Shown here: positions 17,391 through 23,908 of the stretch, in pieces
Position numbering within the stretch: position 1 is the first letter of the stretch
How the letters are laid out: every line of letters begins with the position of its first letter
From: an uncultured bacterium
GTDB lineage: Bacteria; Bacteroidota; Bacteroidia; Bacteroidales; Bacteroidaceae
Length of the DNA: 44,147 nt
Direction of reading: 5' to 3'
Assembly (NCBI GenBank): GCA_905216025.1
Contig: CAJMSE010000025.1
Coordinates: 1 to 44,147 of the forward strand
Translations under genes and position numbers: made by a program
Notes under the pieces: model-generated
The model's input: the letters and a program-made list of their open reading frames with translations, nothing else
Told to the model about the DNA's origin: nothing
Database searches by the model: none

Positions 17391-17395
17391 AGCTC

Positions 17396-17523
17396 TTTAT
17401 TTGGTTAAAGGTAATTGAGCGGCTGTTAATGTTATTCTAAGCGGGGCCATGCGCCCCATTGGCGAACGAACATCATAAGCCGCTCTTGAACCTATTAATA
17501 ATATCCTTTCAAGGAATCAGCAG
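17396..17523 (-). promoter_or_regulatory. Conserved structured leader of the TROVE-like genes, copy 1
   Basis: On the minus strand, CUGCUGAUU starts a ~128-nt segment homologous to the leader of the 742-aa gene (20010-20112). Its core hairpin spans 17485-17417: GAGCGGCU pairs with AGCCGCUC, AUGUU with AACAU, and inside GGGGC pairs with GCCCC. It ends about six bases before the ATG. Copy 2 keeps most of the outer stem with changed bases, which points to selection on RNA structure. It could be a binding site for the TROVE-like proteins themselves (inference). Confidence 0.65.
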
Positions 17524-17616
17524 TTACACATCACATGCTGTGCAGATTGAAACGTTTGCAAATATAGCAATTATCTCCATTGCCAATTCCTTTTTTACTG
17601 TTAATTATAATTAATG

Positions 17617-17657
17617 TGCCGGTCTCTCAACGGCCTTTCAGCCATTCATCCCCGACA
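17617..17657 (-). promoter_or_regulatory. Two-stem RNA motif at the transcript start, copy B
   Basis: On the minus strand: UGUCGG, internal loop GGAUGA, AUGGC, loop UGAAAG, GCCGU, internal loop UGAGAGA, CCGGCA. UGUCGG pairs with CCGGCA (six pairs) and AUGGC with GCCGU (five pairs, one G-U). It begins about eight bases after the -7 box. The same motif heads the rtcB transcript with a compensated stem base. Confidence 0.65.
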
Positions 17658-17664
17658 TCTGATG

Positions 17665-17702
17665 CAAAGATAGTAACGGGGTCGGCCAAATAGTGGCGGA
17701 GG
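17665..17702 (-). promoter_or_regulatory. Island promoter/operator B, upstream of the 473-aa gene
   Basis: -7 box TATCTTTG at 17672-17665 and inverted repeat at 17702-17680 (CCTCCGCCA, CTATT, TGGCCGACC), seven bases apart as in copies A and C. The distal half-site is slightly degenerate (GACC rather than GAGG). Sequence identity with copy A extends through 17718. Confidence 0.85.
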
Positions 17703-17775
17703 ATTGAGATTTTTTCAGAAAATGATTAAGATATTTTCAAAAAGTCTTTCCTCCATGATACTATATATAATAATG

Positions 17776-20004
17776 TCATACGCCGAGCAGAAGACTGACC
17801 TCCGCAGGATTCAGTGCCCACTCATAGGTATATGCCTCGTCTGCCTTATCAGGGTCGTCAACAATCGTGAGATGCTGCGCTTCAGCCTTCACGTCAAGCA
17901 GTTCGCCTATAGTCAGCTTGTTTTCGAGCCGTTTCAGCAACAGTTCGACCGAGGCTTTATCACAGTTTCTCACAGTCATGCCCATGAAAGGCATCTCCAA
18001 CCATACTATCTCACGCTTCTGTACATCAAGTACTCCGAATACCAAACCCTTTGCAAGGTTATCATTACTGATACGGACCATGTGCTGAACGCATGACGGA
18101 TCGTAGGCCACGCCTGTCTCTTTGGAAATCTTCATCGGATAGATTGAGTTCATCCAACCAACTACAAGATTTGGATTGAGTACCCCGTCAGAATATGCAT
18201 TGCAGGTAAAAGTAACGTATTTAGCTCCTGCTCCAAGCAGTTCCGGCATGTTCAGTTCGATGTATTCCGCCGTGCCCACCTTTTCAGGTATCCGCCTTAT
18301 ATCGCCCGAATGCTTTGCGCCGACACATTGCAGATGATAATATGCGCATTCCGTCACCCTCTCTTTATCAAAGCATATATAACAGCTTAAGTCCATATCA
18401 AGGTGCTGAGCCGGCAGTCCTTGCCCCCACTGGAGAAACAGGCGTACCGAGTCGCCTTCTACCGGGAAGCGCGTGCCCATCAAAGCACATGCCGTATCCT
18501 GTATCGTTACCGTACGGTCGCCGACACTGATTGGGATATTATACAACTCCGGGGCTATATATATCGTTTCTGCATCAGTAGCTGCCTCTGCCATTTTCCC
18601 ATACATGGAAGCCTTGCATGCACCGTTCACCATCCTGACCATCGCATCCAGGTCTTCCTTGCTATAAAGACTGAGGTACTTATTGGCCGGAATCCTGTAT
18701 GTTCCGCCTGTTATCGGACGGGCCAGGCGCGACTGCTCAGGGTCAAAATAGCTCTCGGCAACATTGCCAAGCGACAGAAGCAGACGTGGCGGAAGTTTGA
18801 AAGAGATTTCATTAAAGGCTTCTATCGTCGCCTCAGCACCAAAGCGCAACATCGTTGAAAACAGGCAACGGGCAAACAAACCGGGGCGCTCTTCCAGCAT
18901 TTCCAGAACCGCATCCGCATCTGCCGCCTTGTCTATAGCGCCCTGCCACGTGGTGTATTCCTTCTTGTAGAACACGTCAAGAATCTCCGCAAGGCGCTCA
19001 TACCCTTTGCGCCGCGAGTATTCGCCGAGCCGGAGGGCATGTATCATCCGCACCCACATGCCGCGTTTCGGATTCATATCCTCTGCCGCCTCTGCCGCCG
19101 ACATGGGTATTGAGTTGAGCCATGCGGCCACATGCCGGCACGTCGTGCGGCTGTATTTAAGCCGCAGCGACTTTTTTTTGCCGGCAACAATACTTGAAGA
19201 ACGTGCTCTTGCCGCATGCCGGAGTAATGTTTTAGGCTCTATAATCCGCAAATGCCCAGTCTTTTCAAACCAGAGATAACGCAGTATGTCCGTCGGAGTA
19301 TTGAAAAAGTTGCTTACCTGTCCGCTCTTGCCTTTCAATAGAAGAGCCCGTATCACAAGCATAACGGTCTCTTTCATATCTATCTTAATATTTTCCGGCA
19401 CGGGATAGATTGCGAGCAGCTGCTGCAAGCTATCCTTCTGAGTGGCATCGAGCGGAGTTTTGGAACTGAGCAGGGAATGGTACACCCCGACCATATCTTC
19501 GTCCGTAAACAGGCGCAGCTCCTTCAATTTGCTCCCTTGACCTGTATATACAAAGCCGGTAAGATTGAACTGGGCACCGCAGAACGGACAGCCATTATAC
19601 CGCTCGATAGGGAACGTGCCGTAAGGTATCTGATGACCGCAAGGCAAGACTGGCCCCCTCTTCAAGTCTTTATCCGCGAAAAGGTTAACAATGAATGTCA
19701 TCAGATGGTCTTCGCCGCTTTCGCCTGTCGGCACATCCCATCCCTTGACAAGCGGCGCCCAATTGAGACGGACTCCCATTACTTCATCTATTACACCCGT
19801 TATGCTTAAGAGTGTATCGACACTGACATTGCATAGAGCATGCAGGAGTTCCTCGGTTACACAGAACCCGTTTTCTTTCAGTCTGGCAACAAAGGCCAAT
19901 ACGGGTGCGGAAACTTCGGAATCCATACAGATATATTTCCTATTGACATTCAAATACACAGCCCTATAACGGAGCGAAACAACCAATAACTCTTCTTTCT
20001 CCAT
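17776..20004 (-). CDS. Prok-RING_4-type zinc finger, TROVE-like repeats and TerD domain protein
   Basis: A 742-aa cytoplasmic protein. Order: N-terminal helical region (~1-115); zinc-binding PCGH and GCPFCGAQF (Cys122, His124, Cys139, Cys142); TROVE-like helical repeats (~150-470); TerD-like beta-sandwich (~490-690) with LDMDLSCYICFDK and, later, AEYIELNMPEL and AKYVTFTCNAYSDG, the spaced pattern of TerD/TerZ proteins. This matches the published Prok-RING_4 architecture, suggested to work in RNA processing. TROVE domains bind misfolded RNAs and Y RNAs in Ro60; the Ro60 vWA domain is replaced here by TerD. It follows rtcB by 203 bp with no clear TAnnTTTG box, so it is probably co-transcribed from operator C. 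Only four zinc ligands are visible, fewer than in a full RING. Confidence 0.75.
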   Translation of the reverse strand: MEKEELLVVSLRYRAVYLNVNRKYICMDSEVSAPVLAFVARLKENGFCVTEELLHALCNVSVDTLLSITGVIDEVMGVRLNWAPLVKGWDVPTGESGEDHLMTFIVNLFADKDLKRGPVLPCGHQIPYGTFPIERYNGCPFCGAQFNLTGFVYTGQGSKLKELRLFTDEDMVGVYHSLLSSKTPLDATQKDSLQQLLAIYPVPENIKIDMKETVMLVIRALLLKGKSGQVSNFFNTPTDILRYLWFEKTGHLRIIEPKTLLRHAARARSSSIVAGKKKSLRLKYSRTTCRHVAAWLNSIPMSAAEAAEDMNPKRGMWVRMIHALRLGEYSRRKGYERLAEILDVFYKKEYTTWQGAIDKAADADAVLEMLEERPGLFARCLFSTMLRFGAEATIEAFNEISFKLPPRLLLSLGNVAESYFDPEQSRLARPITGGTYRIPANKYLSLYSKEDLDAMVRMVNGACKASMYGKMAEAATDAETIYIAPELYNIPISVGDRTVTIQDTACALMGTRFPVEGDSVRLFLQWGQGLPAQHLDMDLSCYICFDKERVTECAYYHLQCVGAKHSGDIRRIPEKVGTAEYIELNMPELLGAGAKYVTFTCNAYSDGVLNPNLVVGWMNSIYPMKISKETGVAYDPSCVQHMVRISNDNLAKGLVFGVLDVQKREIVWLEMPFMGMTVRNCDKASVELLLKRLENKLTIGELLDVKAEAQHLTIVDDPDKADEAYTYEWALNPAEVSLLLGV

Positions 20005-20009
20005 GACTT

Positions 20010-20112
20010 TTAATATTTAAAGGTAATTGAGCAGCTATACATTCGTCACTCTTTCTAACACATATAGTAAGCCGATCTTGGACCTTTATTATACTTTTCA
20101 AAAAATCAGCAG
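20010..20112 (-). promoter_or_regulatory. Conserved structured leader of the TROVE-like genes, copy 2
   Basis: Homologous to 17396-17523: both start CUGCUGAUU, continue with GAAA-rich and AU-rich stretches, then CCAAGAUCGGCUU here (UCAAGAGCGGCUU in copy 1), and both end CUCAAUUACCUUUAA before the ATG. The outer stem is retained with substitutions (GAUCGGCU against AGCUGCUC, then AUAU against GUAU). It lies between rtcB and the 742-aa gene. Confidence 0.6.
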
Positions 20113-20207
20113 TCTGTCATGCCGCATCTGAACATCTGCGGACGCGACGGCATCGCTTGGCGCAGAGCATGCACCCGACAGGCCATTTCCTGATATTTTC
20201 TTATGAA

Positions 20208-21386
20208 TCATCCCTTTATCACCGCCACAGGCAACAGCCGTGTCTTCACCGTCACGAGGTCGGCCTGCGCCGCTATCACCCCGTCGATGTCCTTATATGC
20301 CGACGAGGCCTCCTGCATATCGCGCTGGCAGCGTATCGCATGTATTATGCCACGCGCCTCAAGCCGGCTTATCTCCTCGGCCATGTCAAGCGTGTCGATG
20401 GCTTTCGTGCGCGAGAGCACGCGTCCTGCACCGTGAGAGCATGAACGGAACGACTCCGGATTACCGAGTCCTTTCACTATATACGACGCCGTGCCCTGCG
20501 ACCCGGGAATTATTCCTGTGATACCTTTCGTTGCCAGCGTGGCCCCCTTCCGGTGCACCACCACCCGCTTGCCGAAATGGTCTTCCCATGCGGCATAGTT
20601 GTGGGCGATGTTCATCATCGGCTCAAACCTGATGCCAGGGAGCGCGTCTGCCAGCACCTCCTTTATGCGTTCCATCATCAGCCGGCGGTTGCACAGGGCG
20701 AAGTCTATGCAATACTGCATCTCGGCCCAATAGGCATCAAACTCCGGGCTGCCGGCAGGCAGGAACGGAAGACCGATCTCTGCCGGTACCACCGTATGCC
20801 AGCGCTTGTTGAGCGATGCGGCAATCTTGTTGTAGTAGCTTCCCACCTGCTTCCCGAGATTGCGCGAGCCGGAATGTATCATCACCCACAATATGCCCGC
20901 CTCGTCTTTCTGCAGCTCAATGAAATGGTTGCCGCCGCCAAGCGTCCCTATCTCGCAGGGAATCGACCCCATGCGCCGCCTCACCACCTCCAGCCTGTCG
21001 ATGTCATGCCCCTGCGGCAGATACTTCACGTCCTGCGCCTCCGCATGGTGGGTCATGCCGAGCGGAATGCGCCCGCGTATCCCGGCCATTATCTTGCCGC
21101 GGATAGTGTCTGTGCTGATGTCGGCCACCCGCCAGTTTGTCTTTACCGCACACATTCCGCACCCGATATCCACTCCCACGGCGTTGGGTATCACCACATC
21201 CTCGCACGCCAGCACTCCGCCTATGGGCATGCCCATTCCCGCATGCACGTCCGGCATCACCGCCAGATGATGATACAGGAAAGGCAGGGTTGTCAGATTC
21301 TCTATCTGCTTCATGGCAGACTCTTCTATATCGCCGGCCCATATCTTCACCGTGCGCCCGTTAATGCTTCTTGTCTCCATCGTCAT
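20208..21386 (-). CDS. rtcB: RNA-splicing ligase RtcB
   Basis: GTP- and Mn2+-dependent RNA ligase that joins 2',3'-cyclic phosphate (or 3'-phosphate) ends to 5'-OH ends, repairing RNAs cut by ribotoxins or tRNA endonucleases. The 392-aa protein is close to full family length. Visible motifs: MPDVHAGMGMPIGG, NAVGVDIGCGMCAVK (metal-binding Asp and Cys), LGGGNHFIEL, IHSGSRNLGK and SHGAGRVLSR, whose His is the guanylylated residue. MTMETRSING gives two in-frame Mets; the first is used. It is first of the island and carries operator C and the two-stem RNA motif in its ~70-nt leader. No archease or RtcA gene is next to it, and no sigma-54 RtcR; control by the WYL protein is inferred. Confidence 0.95.
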   Translation of the reverse strand: MTMETRSINGRTVKIWAGDIEESAMKQIENLTTLPFLYHHLAVMPDVHAGMGMPIGGVLACEDVVIPNAVGVDIGCGMCAVKTNWRVADISTDTIRGKIMAGIRGRIPLGMTHHAEAQDVKYLPQGHDIDRLEVVRRRMGSIPCEIGTLGGGNHFIELQKDEAGILWVMIHSGSRNLGKQVGSYYNKIAASLNKRWHTVVPAEIGLPFLPAGSPEFDAYWAEMQYCIDFALCNRRLMMERIKEVLADALPGIRFEPMMNIAHNYAAWEDHFGKRVVVHRKGATLATKGITGIIPGSQGTASYIVKGLGNPESFRSCSHGAGRVLSRTKAIDTLDMAEEISRLEARGIIHAIRCQRDMQEASSAYKDIDGVIAAQADLVTVKTRLLPVAVIKG

Positions 21387-21415
21387 TTCCTTTTCACTGT
21401 TTATCTGAATCCATG

Positions 21416-21457
21416 TGCCGGTCTCTTACACGGCCTTTAAGCCGTTCATCCCCGACA
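21416..21457 (-). promoter_or_regulatory. Two-stem RNA motif at the rtcB transcript start, copy C
   Basis: On the minus strand: UGUCGG, GGAUGA, ACGGC, UUAAAG, GCCGU, GUAAGAGA, CCGGCA. Outer stem six pairs, inner stem five pairs. The internal loop GGAUGA is identical to copy B, and the inner stem pair C-G here is U-G in copy B, so pairing is kept. It lies within the first ~45 nt of the predicted mRNA. Confidence 0.65.
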
Positions 21458-21464
21458 TCTGATG

Positions 21465-21502
21465 CAAAGGTAGAGGCAGCCTCGGCCATATAGTGGCGGA
21501 GG
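21465..21502 (-). promoter_or_regulatory. Island promoter/operator C, upstream of rtcB
   Basis: -7 box TACCTTTG at 21472-21465 and the best inverted repeat of the three at 21502-21480: CCTCCGCCA, CTATA, TGGCCGAGG. Spacing to the -7 box is again seven bases. The -33 position holds CCAC, not TTTG. Confidence 0.87.
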
Positions 21503-21643
21503 TTTGAAAAAACATCATCAGCACATCATTTTTAACATTTCGCAAAGCGGAAAAGGATGCCGCCGGCCGCTCTCTCCCCGCAGGCGGCTGCCTGAAGAAA
21601 TCCGGAACGGAATCCAAAATTATTAAAGAATTTACGGAATGGA

Positions 21644-21671
21644 ATCCAAAAATCTTATAAGAATTTTGGAT
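21644..21671. promoter_or_regulatory. Palindromic operator candidate of the MATE gene
   Basis: A 28-bp near-perfect palindrome: ATCCAAAA, one base, TCTTATAAGA, one base, TTTTGGAT; only the two single bases break symmetry. It covers the -33 TTTG of the MATE promoter. A related half-site (AATCCAAAATTATTAAAGAA) lies 33 bp upstream. A repressor binding here would block polymerase. Confidence 0.7.
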
Positions 21672-21696
21672 TCTGACGGTTTTCGGTCTACCTTTG
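21665..21696 (+). promoter_or_regulatory. Promoter of the MATE gene
   Basis: TTTG (21665-21668), exactly 20 bases, TACCTTTG (21689-21696): a full Bacteroidota promoter. The ATG follows 37 bases later. Confidence 0.85.
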
Positions 21697-21733
21697 CACC
21701 GTTTTCACATATAAATCAAGCACCATACAGACC

Positions 21734-23035
21734 ATGACTATAAGCCAAACGGACCGCCGGATACTGCGCATTGCAGGTCCTTCGATAGTGTCTAACATCA
21801 CCGTGCCGCTGCTCGGACTCGTAGACGTGGCCATCGTGGGCCATCTCGGCGACGCCGCATATATAGGCGCCATCGCCGTGGGCTCGATGACGTTCAACCT
21901 CATCTACTGGATATTCGGCTTCCTGCGGATGGGCACCAGCGGCATGACGTCGCAGGCGTTCGGACGCCGCGACCTCACGGGCGTCACCCAGCTGCTCGCC
22001 CGCTCGCTCGCCGTGGCCCTCATGGTGGGTGCGCTGCTGATGGCGGCACAGTGGCCGATAGAGTGGCTGATGGTGCGGCTGATGCAGCCGACGGCCGACG
22101 TGGAGCCGCTGGCACGCACCTACTTCGGCATCTGCATCTGGGGAGCGCCGGCCGTGCTCGGGCTCTACGGCCTGACGGGATGGTTCGTCGGGATGCAGAA
22201 CACGCGCGTGCCGATGGCCGTATCGATAATACAGAACGTGGTCAACATCTGCGCCAGCCTCACCCTCGTCTACGGGATGGGCATGCGCGTGGAGGGCGTG
22301 GCCACGGGCACCGTCATCGCGCAGTATGCCGGACTCGGCGCCGCCCTGCTGCTACTGCTGCGCCACTACAGCCGCCTCGGACGCTACATGGTGTGGCGCG
22401 GCGTGATGCTGCGGAGCGAGCTGGGCCGCTTCTTCACCGTGAACCGCGACATATTCCTGCGCACCCTCTGCCTCGTGGCCGTCAATCTCTACTTCACCTC
22501 GGCCGGAGCACGCCAGGGTGCCGTCGTCCTCGCCGTCAACACGGTGCTCATGCAGCTGTTCCTGCTCTTCTCATACATCATGGACGGCTTCGCCAATGCC
22601 GGCGAGGCGCTCGGCGGCCGCCACTACGGCGCGCGCAACATGGCGGCCTTCCGCGACACCGTGAGGCGCCTCTTCGCATGGGGAGCAGTCATGGCCGTGG
22701 CCTTCACGGCCGTCTATGCCGCTGCCGGCACGCCCTTCCTGCGCCTCCTCACCGACGACGAGACCGTCATCGGCGCCGCTGCCGCCTATTTCCCGTGGGC
22801 TCTCGTAATCCCCCTTTGCAGCATGGCGGCCTTCGTGTGGGACGGCATCTTCATCGGCATCACCGCCACGCGGGGCATGCTCGTCTCGCTGGCCGTATCG
22901 GCCGCAGTGTTCTTCGCCACCTTCCTCAGCCTATTCCCGTCGCTCGGCAACCACGCCCTGTGGCTCGCCATGACGCTCTATCTCGCCTCGCGCGGCGCCG
23001 TGCAGACGATTATCTACCGCCGCCGCATCGCCTGA
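21734..23035 (+). CDS. MATE-family efflux transporter (DinF-like)
   Basis: Inner-membrane multidrug/toxin exporter of the MATE family, driven by H+ or Na+. The 433-aa protein has about twelve hydrophobic segments in two similar halves. The N-terminal IAGPSIVSNITVPLLGLVDV and AIVGHLGDAAYIGA are typical of the DinF-type subgroup, as is the Gly/Thr-rich first helix. The start is supported by the promoter 37 bases upstream. It is transcribed away from the island and converges on the next gene, with only eight bases between stops. Substrates cannot be inferred. Confidence 0.9.
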   Translation: MTISQTDRRILRIAGPSIVSNITVPLLGLVDVAIVGHLGDAAYIGAIAVGSMTFNLIYWIFGFLRMGTSGMTSQAFGRRDLTGVTQLLARSLAVALMVGALLMAAQWPIEWLMVRLMQPTADVEPLARTYFGICIWGAPAVLGLYGLTGWFVGMQNTRVPMAVSIIQNVVNICASLTLVYGMGMRVEGVATGTVIAQYAGLGAALLLLLRHYSRLGRYMVWRGVMLRSELGRFFTVNRDIFLRTLCLVAVNLYFTSAGARQGAVVLAVNTVLMQLFLLFSYIMDGFANAGEALGGRHYGARNMAAFRDTVRRLFAWGAVMAVAFTAVYAAAGTPFLRLLTDDETVIGAAAAYFPWALVIPLCSMAAFVWDGIFIGITATRGMLVSLAVSAAVFFATFLSLFPSLGNHALWLAMTLYLASRGAVQTIIYRRRIA

Positions 23036-23043
23036 GGCACGGC

Positions 23044-23577
23044 TCACGACATCAGGGTCATGTGATATCCCATGGCGTTTAGCTGCACGGCGGCTCCCAT
23101 GAGGTATAGCTGGTGCAGGCACGACACGTATGCCCGGAAAGCCTCGGGCGTGCCCGGCTCGACGCAGTGGCGGCGCAGGGCGCTGTATACGCGCGAGGCA
23201 CACTCGCCGACGAGGCGCTCCATATCGGCATATCCGCCGGCGTCGAGCCTGAGAACGTCCCCGCGTATGTATTCGTCCATACTGTCATATCCGCGCTTGT
23301 CGCGCAAGTAGGCGTAGAGGTCGTCTATCTTTGAGTATATCTCCCACTCCGTATCCCACAGCTTAGCCACGGCCATGCCCACATACATCATCCACCCGAG
23401 CGACACCGTGGGGTAGCCGCCGAACTCGCGCACGCCGTCGGGCAGGTAGGCCCGGCCTATCTTCTCCCACAACTCCTCCACGTCGGGACACTCCGGCAGG
23501 CGGCTGTCTACCCGGCCGAGACCGTGCAGATAGGTGTGCAGGTCCTTGCGCACGGCTTTTTCAAAATCTGTATCCAT
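23044..23577 (-). CDS. Conserved-looking hypothetical protein
   Basis: A 177-aa soluble, largely helical protein; I do not recognise the family. It contains PDVEELWEKIGRAYLPDGVR, a GYPTVSLGWMMYVGMAVAKLWD segment with small hydrophobic residues, and a helical C-terminal part rich in Tyr and Leu. No signal peptide or membrane anchor is convincing. Codon use is like the neighbours and the frame is intact, so it is probably real. It converges with the MATE gene, and its upstream region carries a dispersed repeat rather than a clear promoter. Confidence 0.7.
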   Translation of the reverse strand: MDTDFEKAVRKDLHTYLHGLGRVDSRLPECPDVEELWEKIGRAYLPDGVREFGGYPTVSLGWMMYVGMAVAKLWDTEWEIYSKIDDLYAYLRDKRGYDSMDEYIRGDVLRLDAGGYADMERLVGECASRVYSALRRHCVEPGTPEAFRAYVSCLHQLYLMGAAVQLNAMGYHMTLMS

Positions 23578-23908
23578 AAGTCTGATAAAAGTTTTTCCGC
23601 CGCCCCGCAGTCACGGACTGACCATGACTGCGGGGCGGCTCATCACGCTGCAAAATTACTATAAAAAAGGATAAACGCACGCATGCCGCACCTGCAAAAT
23701 GGCCGGCGGCGGGTCAAATAGCGGCAACGGCACTTCCGACGGCTCTCAAAAACACTTTTGGTAGCTCTCAAAAACACTTTTGATAGCTCTCAAAGACACT
23801 TTTGAAAGGCAGCACGCACCCATGACGGGCAACCGATTGCACCGTCACGGGCTGCCCGTTGCACCTTCAAAACGGCCTCGCGGCATCATCGCGGGCAGCC
23901 CGCGGCAT
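23578..23908. other. 331-bp intergenic region, mostly repeat
   Basis: Next to the start of the hypothetical gene is a GC-rich inverted repeat, CCGCCCCGCAGTCA and TGACTGCGGGGCGG (about 23598-23638), that looks like a hairpin. Then comes a T/A-rich piece with a minus-strand TAATTTTG box near 23652-23659, and the second copy of the dispersed repeat (23741-23907). No gene. Confidence 0.65.
23741..23907 (+). repeat. Dispersed ~165-bp repeat, copy 2
   Basis: Three 22-bp units start at 23742, 23764 and 23786 (GCTCTCAAAAACACTTTTG type), followed by CACCGTCACGGGCTGCCCG and ACGGCCTCGCGGCATCATC. Same order and orientation as copy 1 at 5812-5976. It abuts the stop codon of the MFS gene. Confidence 0.75.

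Larger units (their letters stand above)
17391..17775. other. 385-bp intergenic region of stacked regulatory elements
   Basis: From right to left: 57 bp after the 742-aa gene stop, then operator B (17665-17702), the two-stem RNA motif (17617-17657), a second -7-like box TATATTTG on the minus strand (17566-17559), and the paralogue leader (17396-17523). No protein-coding gene is visible. Confidence 0.7.

Noticed and set aside
17470..17495. GGUUCAAGA-like T-loop in the leader of the 473-aa gene, as in tRNA-like Y RNAs
   Set aside because: The flanking bases do not form a five-pair T stem and the second copy changes the loop to GGUCCAAGA.
20005..20207. Separate promoter for the 742-aa gene
   Set aside because: No TAnnTTTG box was found in the 203-bp gap; co-transcription with rtcB is simpler.
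21465..21502. Sigma-54 promoter for rtcB, as in RtcR-controlled operons
   Set aside because: No TGGCAC-N5-TTGC pattern is present; the standard -7 box and island repeat are.
23708..23728. GGGTCAAATAGCGGCAACGG resembling half of the island operator
   Set aside because: No second half-site and no -7 box at the seven-base distance.
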